Shown here: positions 1-11,488 of the stretch, piece by piece | How the letters are laid out: each line of letters starts with the position of its first letter | Position numbering within the stretch: the first letter of the stretch is position 1 | Assembly (NCBI RefSeq): GCF_050436995.1 | Contig: NC_134774.1 | Coordinates: 1,796,501-1,860,500 of the forward strand | Origin: Anticarsia gemmatalis | Taxonomy: Eukaryota; Arthropoda; Insecta; Lepidoptera; Erebidae | Direction: 5' to 3' | Length of the DNA: 64,000 nt | Position numbers and translations under genes: made by a program | Notes under the pieces: model-generated | What the model was told of the DNA's origin: nothing | Database searches by the model: none | What the model saw: the letters and a program-made list of their open reading frames with translations, nothing else

Positions 1-165
1 CCCTCAATAAATGAAACAAATTTTAGGCTTTTCCTTCACCGGTAGAGCAAGTGATAATTACTTCTAATACACACATCACTTGAAAAAGTCATTGGTGTGT
101 TGCCTTAGGTTCGAACCTGCGACTACTTGAGTAGGAGGTACTAACTTATACCACTCATATCAGCA
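1..165 (+). repeat. SINE-like repeat family D, 3' part
   Basis: The window opens inside a dispersed repeat seen again at 10196-10300, 39897-40015, 40085-40175, 40240-40440, 42937-43085 and 58555-58740. The shared 3' half contains a tRNA-like B-box (GGTTCGAACCTGCGACCACT in most copies) followed by a segment reading like a degenerate tRNA acceptor side. The 5' half, missing here, has the CCACTGCTGGGCAAGGGTCT block. Family assignment as a SINE is inference from the B-box and dispersal. Confidence 0.6.
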
Positions 166-239
166 ATTATTTTTATTTAATCTGAGTACACTTTTTAATC
201 CCGATTTTTATATCAATTCTCGCATTCCATAAGGTCATT

Positions 240-475
240 AGCATCATCCTAATAATCCTACTAATATTATAAATGCGAAAGTTTGTGAGTATGTATGTAT
301 GGATGTTTGTTACGCTTTCACGCAAATACTACTGAACCGATTACAATAAAATTTGGTATATAGGTAGCTGAAGACCCAAAATAACACATAGGCTACTTTT
401 TATCCCGGAGTTCCCGAGGGATCGGGATTTACACGGGAAGGGTTTCCACGCGGACGAAGTCGCGGGCGGCCTCTG
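240..475. mobile_element. Helitron-like fragment (ATTATAAATGCGAAAGTTTG subtype)
   Basis: Begins with CCTACTAATATTATAAATGC and carries the GCGAAAGTTTG and GCGGACGAAGTCGCGGGC blocks typical of a widespread lepidopteran non-autonomous Helitron subtype. Related copies lie near 9511-9700, 55925-56115 and 60828-61025. It has no coding capacity. Confidence 0.55.
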
Positions 476-624
476 ATATAAACTAAATTTTAAAACAATA
501 TATAAACAATTATCGGTGTACAATCAGTAATGTTGTAAAACCCTGATTTGTTGATATCTTTTAATAACTGATTACATGAATGGACTTGGATTTATGGCTG
601 TTATATATTATTATATTTAGTTTT

Positions 625-1130
625 TAGGAGCTCCTGCTTAAGGAACAACAGCCGCCCATATCGATCTCTTACCCCCGGTTTCTGGGGTACATTTAGCGGT
701 AGTTTATCTATTCAATAGCGTTTAAACTCATACAAAAAAAAACACTATTGATTAGATAAACTACCGTTAAATTTACTCAGAAACCAGGCATTAGTTGAAG
801 CTATCGCTTGAGAGTTCGAGTTAGAAGACATATCGAGTTCCTCCGTGTTTCGGAAGACACGTTAAATTGTGGGTCCCGACTGTAATTTTCAAAGATCTTT
901 GACGGTCGTTACCAGAAGACAGAAACATGAAAGTCTGACTCCTTCTTCTTCTGACTCTTATTGAGGGGTATCGTGTTATAACACAGGTAACTGTGTTGTG
1001 GAGGTCAGATAGACAGTCGCTCCATGTAAAATACTGGTATTCAGCTGCATCCGGTGAGACTGGAAGCCGACTCTAACATATTGTAGATGGAAGAAAGGCT
1101 AGACTGATATATAGGCAATACATCAAAGAC
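625..1130 (+). repeat. SINE-like family B copy, containing a hairpin MITE insertion
   Basis: The block from GAGCTCCTGCTTAAGGAACA to CCGACTCTAACATATTGTAG matches the family seen most completely at 38824-39178. Hallmarks are the TTAAATTGTGGGTCCCGGCT box and the ACTGGTATTCAGCTGCATCC box. The hairpin MITE at 670-793 is inserted within it, so the MITE is younger than this SINE copy. Confidence 0.65.
670..793. mobile_element. Hairpin MITE family H, copy 1
   Basis: Near-palindromic element. The left arm carries GGTAGTTTATCTATTCAATA, the right arm its reverse complement, and the ends read ACCCCCGGTTTCTG and CAGAAACC. Arms are about 55 nt with a short A-rich loop. It is one of about nine copies in the window. 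Confidence 0.8.
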
Positions 1131-1467
1131 AATCATTGTATCATCATAAACTTTCTTTTTCACCCCTCTTTTGTGTTCCACTGCTGGGCAAATACCTCCC
1201 TTTTAAAAACAAAAGTCTTTTTAAGGTAGGTAAATTACGCTACTTAAAAAGCTATCTACACAAAAACGTCAACTCTAAACTTTGTTTTCACAAGCAGGTT
1301 CAAATTTGAACATCAGAAAGTAAACAAAATGGCTGACCTACAAAATTCCACTAAGTAATTACTGCACCACTCATTTCTGCTTCGTCAGCTCACCGCATTA
1401 TGGTAGCTCTTATCGTTATAAGTTTCAAACTCTTGGATATTAAGGACAAACCCCTCATTTAGGCGCT

Positions 1468-1600
1468 CACCGGTCGGTAAACGATCAGTGTGTTAAGCAA
1501 ACCTTGGCGCGGTCATTCCAAAGATGGGTGACCACATAGTGGTATTTGAACAGCTCGTGAACATTTGAAGCTCGATATTTGGGTACCTCACGAGCTTACT
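1468..1600 (+). repeat. SINE-like family A, 5' fragment
   Basis: Contains GCTCACCGGTCGGTAAACGA and GGCGCGGTCATTCCA, matching the 5' half of family A (compare 2826-3057 and 35114-35352). A separate minus-strand piece of the same family lies near 1730-1850 (CGTATGGTAAGTGTTCAACC). Confidence 0.6.
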
Positions 1601-2527
1601 GAAGATGAACCTAATGAACCGTGTACTCATTTGTGATCCTCGAAGCCAAAGAAATTTATTAAAAGTTCATACATACTATAATGCGAAAATACTCTTTCCC
1701 CGACCTAATATGTAATGTTCGCGTTACTTCTTCTTCTTCTTATCGTATGGTAAGTGTTCAACCTAATGTCAAAGTTTTTCAAGCTACAAGCATTTGACGA
1801 GGCTTAACGACTGCTATCTTAATTGACAACAACTGGGACCGACTTTTTACGTTTTATTTTAGTAAGATAACAAAAAAGTACATTTGTCATTTAAAAAAAC
1901 TAACTCATTTAACTACAACACTAAGTTTAAAAAAGAGCTTTCGTTCAGAAACTTTGTAATTATAAATCAAGTCCTGTGCCGAAATGTTGGCAAGTAATGT
2001 ATAAATTTTTCACCGCGGCAACACCGACCCGCCGCACTGCGGAGAGTATGTGGGTCAGACGCGGTATATAGGCCACCGTGGGCGGGTATATAAATTAATT
2101 ATTACTGTTTATTTTGTTATTTAGATTGTTTAGCGATTTAAGAGTAAAAATGAGAATTGAAAAAGTAATATTTACAAAATTTTATGACTATAAAAACTTT
2201 GTTTCATTTTCGACCTAAGTATGAGTAATTTTTGAATTTTAATAAAATGCAGACTATTTTAGCTAAAACTCGAAATCAGCTTAACTTTTAGCTCAATGGC
2301 GAGAAAAACTAAAAAACATGCAAAGAAAATGAGAAAAATCTAAATTATTTTGTATTTCATGAAGCGAAGCCCCATAGTCTATACTTACTTAACATAAATA
2401 CGAAAGTCATGTTGGGCTGTGGTTTGATGGCCAAATCACTTATCTAGTTTGAAAAATCTGGCCTAAGGATAGTAGAAGTTTCAGGACAAATCATTGAGGC
2501 ACAGTTTTGTCCAAAAATCAATCACCG

Positions 2528-2646
2528 ACCCCCGGATTCGAAGGTACATTTAGCGGTAGTTTATCTATTCAATAGCGTTTAAACTCATATAAAAATGACA
2601 GTTTGAATAGATAAACTACCGCTAAATGTACCTCAGAAAGCAGGAA
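2528..2646. mobile_element. Hairpin MITE family H, copy 2
   Basis: Palindromic element with both arms containing the GGTAGTTTATCTATTCAATA core or its complement. The loop includes AAAAATGACAGTTTGAATAG. The right terminus is slightly eroded (CAGAAAGCAGG). Confidence 0.75.
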
Positions 2647-2692
2647 GTTAAGTTCAAATACCACTATACGGTCACCCATCTATGTAATGACT

Positions 2693-2826
2693 GCCTATAA
2701 ACCTATTTGAGTTAAAAAAAACGACTATAATATATTATGTTTTCTCTCTTTCATTTCGCTAAGGAGTGAAAGAAACAAAACTCTTTATAAGCCTTTTATA
2801 ACTTCATATATTTTTATGAATAGGGT
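2693..2826 (-). mobile_element. MITE family J (TTATTCATAAA termini), copy 1
   Basis: AT-rich element seen in the reverse orientation relative to 7018-7160 and 14157-14303. It shares the CTTTCATTTCGCTAAGGAGT block and ends near TTTTTATGAATAGGG. It is non-coding. Confidence 0.65.
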
Positions 2827-3060
2827 TGCGCTCACCGGTCGGTAAACGAGCTGTGGGTTAAGCAACCCTTGGCGCGGTCATTCCATACATGGGTGGCCGC
2901 ATAGTGGTATTTGAGCAGGGCGTCTCTTTGCTTCGGAGGGCACGTAAAAAGTCAGTCCCGGCTGTTATGTACTAAGATAACAGTGGTAAAGGCACGTCAA
3001 AGGCCTTCGGGCTTGAACAACTTTGACACTAGGTTGACCACTAACCATACGACAAACAAA
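2826..3060 (+). repeat. SINE-like family A, near-complete copy
   Basis: Runs from GCGCTCACCGGTCGGTAAAC through GGGCGTCTCTTTGCTTCGGA to TTGACCACTAACCATACGAC, followed by an (ACAA)n tail at about 3050-3070. The short 3' tandem tail is what is expected of a retroposed SINE. Confidence 0.7.
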
Positions 3061-3365
3061 CAAACAAACAAGAGGGTTAGTATATAAGTTAGTATATATT
3101 CTAGGATTCAGGTCTCAGCCATTCGTCCTGTATCCAGGTGCCCTAGATCCAGCCCGGCCCATAGATGACCTAGAATTAATCTAGATTAACTCTATACTAG
3201 ACTACGCCCCGATTTCAATATTTTAAATCTGATATTTAATTATGGATATGGGTTAATATCAATATGGAATACCTCCCTGAAGGCATAAAATTTTATTAAT
3301 TTAATAACTTTTTGATGATATGTTTATATTAGATATTAATTATCATAATACACTTATTGACAGTT

Positions 3366-3593
3366 GCGCTCACCGCTCGAAAAATCTGTGGAGTAAAGCA
3401 ACCCTTAACGCGGTCATTCCATAGATAAGTGGCCACTTTCTGCCATTTGAACAAAGCGTCTTCATGCATCGGAATCGTAAAAAGTCGGTCCCAGTTGTTG
3501 TCAATTAAAATAACAGTCGTTGAGTTAAGACCTTTCAGGTGACTTGAACATCTTTGACACTAGGTTGACCACTAACCATAACCATACGATAAA
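3366..3593 (+). repeat. SINE-like family A, diverged copy
   Basis: A second copy in the same orientation, 300 bp from the preceding one. It is more diverged at the 5' end (GCTCACCGCTCGAAAAATCT) but keeps the TTGACACTAGGTTGACCACT end. Confidence 0.65.
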
Positions 3594-3699
3594 ATAAGAA
3601 GAGCTTAAAGCCAAGTGGTAAGTCAAAATCTCATGTCCCGAATGTCTCTTTTCTATGATCCATAGATAAATCCTGACTAAAGGTACTTTATTAATCAAT

Positions 3700-3885
3700 C
3701 AGTCTAGCCTTTCTTCCAACTATGTTCCAGTCTCACCGGATGCAGCTAAATACCAGTATTTTACATGCAGCGACTGTCTACCTGACCTACACAAAACAGT
3801 AACTTGAGTTATAACACGATACTCCTCGGTCAGACAGGTTGTCAGACTTTCAGCTTCTGACTACTGTTAACGACTGTCACAGGCA
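3700..3885 (-). repeat. SINE-like family B fragment
   Basis: The reverse-orientation 3' half of family B: CAGTCTCACCGGATGCAGCT and CCAGTATTTTACATG are present, then the cluster breaks off near 3880. Confidence 0.6.
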
Positions 3886-4054
3886 CTTTATTTATACAGA
3901 CTATATGATGAGAATTTTGTATTAACGTATAGATCACACAAAAGAATTTGCGTAGTTAGTACTCGTAACCGGCCGTCCTGTATGACAACATGTATGTATG
4001 TGAATGAAGCAAAGGAAGTTTGTAAGGATCGTACCAAGTGACGTTCTTTGCTCT

Positions 4055-4280
4055 CTGCTTGTGACACGACCAGTGAGGGCGCAGGACCGGCGACTTTACG
4101 AGCTCTCCGGGGCGCGGAGATCTGCAACCTCAACTTCCTAACTCCGGACAGTTTCTAAGAAATTCTTATTAGAAAATCTCAGAAAAGACGTTTTGGCCCG
4201 ACCCAGGATTCGAACCTGAGACCTCTTGCACGGCAGTAGCATACTCTACCACACCTGCTCCACAGAGGCAGTCAGAGTGG
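4055..4280 (-). repeat. tRNA-like SINE family F copy
   Basis: Contains an antisense B-box-like block (GGATTCGAACCTGAGACCTC) and the GACACGACCAGTGAG block. Sister copies are at 10960-11215, 36060-36200 and 39680-39880. The tRNA-like part does not fold into an intact tRNA, so this is a SINE and not a tRNA gene. Confidence 0.6.
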
Positions 4281-4288
4281 GTCAGTAA

Positions 4289-4545
4289 TCTATACTAATA
4301 TTATAAAGCTGAAGAGTTTGCTTGTTTGATTGTTTGTTTGAACGCGCTAATCTCGGGAACTACTGGTCCGATTTGAAAAATTCTTTCAGTGTTCGATATT
4401 CCATTTATCGAGCTAGGCTATAGGCTATATATCATTACGCTACAACTAATAGGAGCAGAGTAGCAATAAAAAATGTTACGAAAACGGGGAAAACTATGAC
4501 CCGTTCTCTCTTATTGACGCAGGCGAAGTTGCGCGGGTCAGCTAA
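4289..4545 (+). mobile_element. Non-autonomous Helitron (TCTATACTAATATTATAAA...CTAA)
   Basis: Starts TCTATACTAATATTATAAAG and ends GGGTCAGCTAA. Internal blocks include GAACGCGCTAATCTCGGGAA and CATTTATCGAGCTAGGC. A 5' TC, a 3' CTRR and no terminal inverted repeat fit a Helitron. It has no coding capacity. At least a dozen relatives are in this window. Confidence 0.7.
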
Positions 4546-5560
4546 TGGGTTAAAAAAATGTATCACACAGTATGGTAAGTTTACAGTATTTTTCAGTCAG
4601 AAACACGCGGTGTAACACAACACGGCATTGTTCCGAGTTTTGTTTGTCACTTTGTTTGCGAGTAAGGAACGGACGTGTTCTTGAAAACAGCAAAAATATG
4701 TTCAACAAAATTTTCTAAATCAAATCGTGGCAGCAGACATTATGACAGTATAGACACACACTGTCACGTGCAAGAAAACAAAGGTTTGGTCAAATTCAAA
4801 TTCGAATATTTCATTTTCAAATCTTGTTCTATATAAATAAAAATGAATCACCATAGTAACTTTTGAACAACTAAATTAAATCGGATAATTCTTTTATGTT
4901 AACTTTTAAACTCTCGCGTTCGGTCAGTCTGCGACCACGGCGAGTGCAACCTGCGCCGAAACGTTATGCATTTTAAGGTAAAATGCGTGTTCGCGTTAAT
5001 TCCCGTATTCTATTATACATTAATTTATTTGTTTGTAACTATCGAGTCAAGGTTTGTATGGGATCGATGGGGTCAAAATTCCCATGGAAATGGAATCATT
5101 GGCATAAAATTGTACAGTACCCGGACAAAGTCGGGCCAGTAAATAAATAAAGATCATTTAACAACTCACACACGGTCATTTGATTTCAAACTAAGCAGAG
5201 CTTGTACAGAAATAACTGGTACCAAAATATCGAGCTTTTTTGTGTAGAGAAAAGATTGTATTACAAGTTCATACATACTATAATGCGAAAAGACTTTTTC
5301 CCCGACCTAATAGATATGTTCACTAGATTTTTTAAATACGAACATATTAACATCTGTACTAAAAAAAGGCACAGATTATAAATTCTTTCATGTCCGCCCT
5401 GTTACCCCAATTTTGTTGTTCCCTTAGGGATGAACAGCTGATATCTCCGTCTCTTTCTAAGTGAAACGTGTTCAAAATCAATATCTGACGCGGTTTGGCG
5501 TTGTTGGGCGTACCAAGGCTTGGTGTTTGACCCCCGGACGAAGTTTAACCTAATTCTAAT
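4546..5560. other. Non-genic stretch with fragments of other SINEs
   Basis: No exon-like reading frame stands out. Recognisable pieces are a SINE fragment at about 5030-5135 (GGTTTGTATGGGATCGATGG, AAAATTGTACAGTACCCGGA; relatives at 11940-12050, 61690-61790, 63630-63735) and a family-E fragment at about 5157-5230 (CTCACACACGGTCATTTGAT). Confidence 0.5.
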
Positions 5561-5570
5561 ATGATGTCTG

Positions 5571-5633
5571 ACCCCCGGTTTCTGAGGTACATTTAGCGGT
5601 AGTTTATCTATTCAATAGCGTTTAAACTCATAT
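5571..5633. mobile_element. Hairpin MITE family H, half copy
   Basis: Only the left arm (ACCCCCGGTTTCTGAGGTAC to TTTAAACTCATAT) is present; the right arm is missing. A further eroded fragment lies at 5938-5990. Confidence 0.7.
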
Positions 5634-6054
5634 ACCTAATAATTCGAGTTTGAGTTGGCGAAAGAGTACTCGTAACCGGTCCTGTTTAATGTATGTATGT
5701 GAATGAAGCCAAGGAAGATTGTAAGTATCGTACCAAATTGTATGATCACTGCCTATCCCTATGGGAAAAATACGTAATATTATGTATGTATGTATGTAAG
5801 AGCCTAAACTGACTACCATTAGGCATATTATATTTTGTTTACTTAAAATATTATTACAGCTGTTTTCATAAGATATCATCGATGACATTTTTATAATATC
5901 CTAAGGTTAAAATTAAAGTTTATAATAGAAACGACTAATACCCGGTTTCTGAGGTACATTTAAATACATTAGCGATATTTATTTATTAAATTACTGTATA
6001 TTGTGTGAATATAAATTTTACATCGAAATTTTGTCACAGACCTACCTATCCTTA

Positions 6055-6262
6055 TCATCATCATCCTCAGTCGGCTTCCAGTCTCACCGGATGCAGCTGA
6101 ATACCAGTATTTTACATAGAGCGACTGTCTATCGGACCTCCACAACACAGTTACCTGGTTGTCAGACTTCCAAGCTTCTGATTACTGGTAAATACAATGT
6201 AACAGTCGTAACTGTAAAGGAAGTTCGTAAGCATCGTACCAAGTGGCGTTCTCTGGTCGCCT
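6055..6262 (-). repeat. SINE-like family B fragment
   Basis: The reverse-orientation 3' part of family B (GGCTTCCAGTCTCACCGGAT, AGCTGAATACCAGTATTTTA). The 109-codon open frame running across it from 6001 is a by-product of the repeat and not a gene. Confidence 0.6.
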
Positions 6263-6393
6263 ACTCAGAAGGCGTGATTTTTATATATGTATGTACATGT
6301 TATGGTTACCATAGTATAAGTTCTGCTTAGTTTGTAATCAAATGACCGTGTGTGAATTTTCCAACGATATTTATTTATTTATTTTAGGTATCT

Positions 6394-6655
6394 AAACACG
6401 AATAGTGTAGTTGCTTACAAGTCAAATCAGCTACTCTGTATGTAATGTCAAAAACATTTTTGTATAGAAATACGACGTAGTGTCATCACTATGTCATATT
6501 TTCGTTGGTATCAAATGAGTGTCTAATAAAATGTTTAATTACAATTTCAACATTATTTACAAAAAAAGCAACATAGTCTGAGCATTTTAGATGAACCTTT
6601 TACGAGTACGAGTTTCATAATTTTTCGTTATCCCAGTCAACTACCCAATTACTTA
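6394..6655 (-). repeat. AT-rich dispersed repeat family K
   Basis: Shares blocks (TTTTTCGTTATCCCAGTCAA, CAATTTCAACATTATTTACA) with the complementary strand at 21005-21195 and 21895-22165. There are three copies in the window, with no coding capacity; class unknown, MITE-like. Confidence 0.55.
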
Positions 6656-7017
6656 AAAATGATCTGTCAAAATCAAAAAAGGAGGGAAACTAAATGTCAC
6701 TTATGAAAAAAAAAAACAAAGCTATATTTTTTTTATCGTTAACACGTGTATAGTGACGTCGTATTTAGGCCACGCGCGTGTCAATCGATCAGTGCTCTAT
6801 GGAAAAAAATGGTTTACAACATTATCGATTTGGATGTTTCATTACGTGTTAGGGGAGTGTATTAGTTTTTAGTGATGTTAGATTAGAATAGTCGATTTAG
6901 TGATTGGAATAAAATATAGCTTTATATAAAATGTGGAAATGGTGGTTTGGAAAATGTGGGTTCTCCTTTTTCGTGTTCGATGAAAAATGGGTTTGATGAT
7001 AGAGTTTTTAGATTAAA

Positions 7018-7160
7018 CACTTATTCATAAAAATATATGAAGTTATGAAAGGCTTATAAAGTGTTTTGTTTCTTTCACTCCTTAGCAAAATGAAAAAGAG
7101 AAAACATATTATAATAGCTTTTTAACTAAAATAGCTTTATAGTGTGTTTATGAATAATAG
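7018..7160 (+). mobile_element. MITE family J, copy 2
   Basis: About 143 bp, bounded by TTATTCATAAAAATATATGA and TGTTTATGAATAATAGG, which form the inverted termini. It is very similar to 14157-14303. Confidence 0.7.
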
Positions 7161-7710
7161 GGATAGTCTTTGGAATATAGCATAATTTATTGTAAAACTC
7201 TATCTTTAAAAAATTACAGAGATTTTTTTGAAATCTCTTTATGGAGTACAAATGTAAAGTAACGAAAAATCTATTACTGTTGACGCTCAATTAACGCATT
7301 TTTAATTAATAAAGTAAAAATGTAACCAGACGATGATTTTCCAAAACACAACTGAACTTAATCATAATTGACGCAGAAAACAGCTGTTATTAAATCCAAA
7401 TATTGATTAAATTGTTACGAAACGCAAAAATATGTCACACAGAACCACGATTTCATACAAATATAACAAAATTCTAATTAAAATTCAGAAAACCATTACT
7501 TAATTTCAAAATTAACAAACCTCAATTTTACATTGCGCACCAACTTCTAATTTTACTCAGCTATAGCTTAGCTTTTATTAAAACTTATATGCAGTTAAAA
7601 CATATTAATATACAAATTTCCAATTTTACCAAGCCATATTATTAAACACTATTTTACAATTGTATCTTTCTATAATTCTTATTAGACCTCTTAAACAATA
7701 AAAAACACAT

Positions 7711-7831
7711 TTACCTCCGTTTTCTAAGCACATTTAGCGGTAGTTTATTTATTCAATAGCGTTTTTTTATATGAGTTTAAACGCTATTGAATAGATAAAC
7801 TGCTAAAATGTACCTCAGAAACCGGGTGTTA
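7711..7831. mobile_element. Hairpin MITE family H, copy 3
   Basis: Left arm TTTAGCGGTAGTTTATTTAT, right arm CGCTATTGAATAGATAAACT, right terminus CCTCAGAAACCGGGTGTTAA. The loop is GTTTTTTTATATGAGTTTAA. Confidence 0.75.
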
Positions 7832-7966
7832 ATAATTAATTTACGTTCAGAAATACACCCTCAGTATTTTCTAATTATCGAGCGACGGGCCTCAGTGGCC
7901 TCACCCTAAATAAAAAGAGTATCCCTTTTGCTGTCCCACTTACAGACCACGTATACGAATTCTTCT

Positions 7967-8199
7967 TCTTCGTATGGTTAGTGGTCAACCTAGTGTCAAA
8001 GTTGTTCAAGCCCTTAGGCCTTTGACGTGGCTTAACGACTGTTATCTTTAACTAACAACAACCGGGACCGACATTTTACGTGCCCTCCGAAGCACGGAGA
8101 CGCCCATTTCAAGTACCACTATGCGGTCACCCGTCTATGGAATGACCGCGTCAATGGTTGCTTAACCCACAGATCGTTTACCGACCGGTGAGCGCAACA
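7967..8199 (-). repeat. SINE-like family A copy (reverse)
   Basis: Full-length reverse copy from CGTATGGTTAGTGGTCAACC to CGTTTACCGACCGGTGAGCG. Confidence 0.7.
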
Positions 8200-8968
8200 T
8201 TTTTTTTATATTATCAAGGCATCACATAAACATATTAGTTATCTGATAATTAGTTCTGTTTATTTAACTAAACAATTTGATAAAAAGAAAAACAAATATC
8301 GCAAATGTTATACGAAAATTAAAGATTTTTAGTAAAGATTCGTAGCTTATTTCGTAGACTCTACCAAATCCAATCGGAAAAATGATTTCATATAAGATAT
8401 TTTATATACGAAAACTAAGATATTTCATACATTTTTGTTTTAAAAATTACTTTAGGTAAAACAATTATTTTATAACTTTTTAATTTCAAAGATTATAAAA
8501 CTCTATAATTTTACTTCTAAAAAGAATTAGCATAATGCAGGCAAAGGTACTACATCCAACCTTATCGATTCTAGTTTAAAATGTGGTTATAAGTAAAATC
8601 AATACTGTACGTATTAGCCCTCAACGCGAATTAGCGAGTTATACAACATTATCTAACTTGCAAACGTCAAATGTTATATTGTAAAGAAATAATTTCTAGT
8701 TACGAGAATATTTTGATCACATGATATTGTCCGAGTTAGCACTCAGCTGACAAGCCTGACACTACTAGCGTGAAGTTATATTGATAACAGCGACACGTCA
8801 AAATTACGTATTTAACAAAAACATATTTTCGAAATCGATTTAAACAATCGATTAGATTATAAATAAATACATTACAACATCACTATACAATTTTTTTCTT
8901 CAATTTCTTTTTAATTCCACATTCGAAATTTCAAACTACAGAGTTGCGTGTAAAAAGGTTTTACGTAC
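8200..8968. other. Intron-like AT-rich stretch left of the proline-rich exon
   Basis: If the exon at 8969-9184 is real, this is the start of its first intron. No downstream exon with a matching acceptor and phase was recognised here or further left in the window, so the next exon probably lies outside. Confidence 0.4.
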
Positions 8969-9184
8969 TTGATAAGTCTCCTCGGGTTTGCCGGGGTATG
9001 AGGCACTTCGGCGGTAGTCCGGAGGCCTAGGCGGAGCGGGCGCCCTACGCCACGGGGCGAAGGCCGAAGGCTGGGGCGGTTGTGGCGCGGGCCACCTGTA
9101 CTGCGGCGCCCTGCGGAAGGGAGCCCTGTATTGCCGTTCATCGTCCGCTACGCTCGGAGCCCCCGGGTATTGCAATTCACCCAT
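8969..9184 (-). CDS. First coding exon of an unrecognised proline/arginine-rich protein
   Basis: On the minus strand an ATG at 9184 opens 72 codons (MGELQYPGAPSVADDERQYR...) and ends exactly in phase 0 at CAA|GTACGT, a good splice donor (intron starts at 8968). The peptide is rich in Pro, Arg, Ala and Tyr (a repeated APF/APQY/RAPAPPRPP flavour), has no signal peptide and no membrane segment, and looks intrinsically disordered. The segment is markedly GC-rich against an AT-rich background. This fits a CpG-rich promoter plus first exon, with 5' UTR and promoter to the right (9185 to about 9290). The minus-strand ORF shifted by one frame over the same DNA (8911-9141) is a shadow. The family was not recognised. 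The gene would continue to the left, beyond the window. Confidence 0.5.
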
Positions 9185-9300
9185 TTATATCATAGGTCCG
9201 ACCGATAGAGCGGCCCGACGTCAACTGAAGATAAGGTATCGGTCGATGCTGGCTGCGCGCGCAACCTACGTTTCGTTCTGACAATTGCGTTGGAAAAAAA
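9185..9300 (-). promoter_or_regulatory. GC-rich 5' leader/promoter candidate of the proline-rich gene
   Basis: This short segment immediately upstream of the ATG at 9184 is GC-rich (GGTCGATGCTGGCTGCGCGC in the plus sense) and borders AT-rich sequence abruptly. No TATA box was recognised. It is called only from position and composition. Confidence 0.3.
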
Positions 9301-9510
9301 AAATGTTGTGTTATTTTTCTACACTATGATTCCCTAGTTTTTGGTTTTTGACGCAGTGTACTAGATTTAAAAATGTTTTTTTATGAAATTAAATGGTTTG
9401 TAGAAATGGTATTTCGTTTCAATATGGTTACTTTGTAGTCGAAAAAATGCTACTTTAATATATTTTAGGGTTTATTTTGTCAATACTGTGTTATTGGCGG
9501 AATCCTACTA

Positions 9511-9705
9511 ATATTATAAATGCGAAAGTTTGTTAGTAGTATGGATGTATGTTTGTTACTCTTTCACGACAAAACTACCTACTGGACGGATTTTAGCTAA
9601 ATTTGGTACACTGATAGCATATAACCTGGATTAACATATTATATAGGATAGGTACTCTTAACCACGGGTAATATTTTTACGCGGACGAAGTCCCGGGCAG
9701 AAACT
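9511..9705. mobile_element. Helitron-like fragment (ATTATAAATGCGAAAGTTTG subtype)
   Basis: Contains CCTACTAATATTATAAATGC and ACGCGGACGAAGTCCCGGGC, as in the element at 240-475. Confidence 0.55.
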
Positions 9706-9869
9706 ACTTCGACATAAAGCCTAAATTTACCAAAAAAATAATTATAACTTATATTACAATAGATTTAATTGCAACATTTAATTATAAAGATGTTTTAAGA
9801 TTACTTAAGTAGTCTTTATATCATAAAAAAATAAGTTTTACATATTTTACGATTCTTATTAGGACAATT

Positions 9870-10155
9870 ATTATGAGCTCGAGGATAAGAAACAACAGCC
9901 GCGCGGATCGATCTCTCAGGTTAAGCTATGCTTGCCGAGGTTGGTCAGTGGATGGCTGACCGTATTATGCATATAGAGTTCCTCCGTGTCTCGCAAGGCA
10001 CGTTAAATTGTGGGTCCCGGCTGTAATTTTCAAAGATCTTTGACAGTCGTTATCAGTAGTCAGAAACTTGAAAGTCTGACAACCAGTCTTACCGAAGGGT
10101 ATCGTGTTATAACCCAGGTAACTGTGTTGTAGAGGCCTGAAAGGTAGTCGCAGTT
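9870..10155 (+). repeat. SINE-like family B copy
   Basis: Starts at GAGCTCGAGGATAAGAAACA, runs through TTAAATTGTGGGTCCCGGCT and stops near GGCCTGAAAGGTAGTCGCAG. A family-D fragment follows at 10196-10300 and a reverse family-B fragment at 10422-10565. Confidence 0.65.
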
Positions 10156-10421
10156 AATTACGCCTCAATATAATAGAGTTAAATTTAACTCATTAATGTT
10201 CCACTGCTGGGCAAGGGTCTCCTCCCGTAATGAGGGAGGGGTTAGGCCTTGTGTCCACCACGCTGGCCAAGTGCGGGTTGAAGACTTTATACTATGTAGT
10301 GAAGTTAATTTTCTTCGTACTTAAAACATCTTTTAAGTTTTCTTATCTAATCAAATCTATTTATCGCGTTGATAAACGTAGATATATCAACTACTAGTTT
10401 TAAGAGTCTCCAACTACGTTG

Positions 10422-11330
10422 TAGTCAGCTTCCAGTCTCACTGGATGCAGCTGAATACCAGTATTTTACATGGAGCGACTGTCTATCTGACCTCCACAAC
10501 ACAGTTACCTGGGTTATAACACGATACTCTTCGGTAAGACTGGTTGTCAGACTTTCAAGCTGCTAACTTGACCATTAAATATACGAAAAAAACTAAAATT
10601 AAAAAATATACTACTTGTCAATGTTGCTACCTCACTCGCACAGTTAGCGATCATTATAAGTGCGAAAGAGATGCATGATCGGAAAATTTTCCTTTAGTTT
10701 TCACGTGGGTAGTCGTGACGCGTGTAGGTGTATTATGCTAAATACATCTTTACATAAGTTTTCTCTTAAGGGAATAATATTAAATAGAATCTTATAAGAA
10801 CTAAGTAACAACAGTTGAGCATCGATCTCTCAGGTTAAGCTACGCTTGCCGAGGTTGATTAGTGGGGGGCCATAATATTAATATTGTCCTAGCGGTATCC
10901 GGCTACAGCGGTCAGTCTCATTGAAACTGGCCAGCGGTGCAGGGATTGGTTTATAATGTCCAAGTGTTCTGTTCCTTACTCTCGCAACCCGGTGGGACGG
11001 ATAACCGACACGACCAGTGAGAGCTCAGGCGCAGGACCGACGGCTTTACGTGCTCTCCGAGGCACGGAGGTCTACGACCTCAACTTCCCGACTCCGGGCA
11101 ATTTCTAAGAAATTCTTAACAGGAAATCTCAGAAAATACTTTTTGGCCCTATCCAGGTTTCGAACCCGAGACCTCTCGTGCATCAGTAGCACGCATTACC
11201 AATCGTTAAGGTCGTAAGTTAGTTAAGTATAAGGCATGTTAAATTGCGGGTCTCGGCTGTCATATTCAAAGATCTTTGACAGTCGTTAACAGTAGTCGTC
11301 ACAATTTCTTCTATGACGTATGTTTCTACC
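10422..11330. repeat. Cluster of SINE fragments (families B and F)
   Basis: Reverse family B lies at 10422-10565 (GCTTCCAGTCTCACTGGATG) and a forward family-B 5' end at about 10800-10870 (ATCGATCTCTCAGGTTAAGC). Family F is at 10960-11215 (CGACACGACCAGTGAGAGCT; ATCCAGGTTTCGAACCCGAG) and a family-B middle at 11228-11300. The small open frames at 10369-10566 and 11017-11217 lie inside these repeats and are not genes. Confidence 0.6.
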
Positions 11331-11488
11331 ATTATTATTATATAAAGATTTTATTTTCAGTGATAAATAACAACTTTATTCTGTAAAAACGATAATACGC
11401 CTATGTAACAAAATTGTGACGTATATAGACCTCTTTCAGTAGCGTTTGTGGTACTCCCGTAGATCATAGCATAATGATATAGTACAAT

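Noticed and set aside
6001..6330. 109-codon plus-strand ORF
   Set aside because: Most of it is reverse family-B SINE sequence shared with many other loci.
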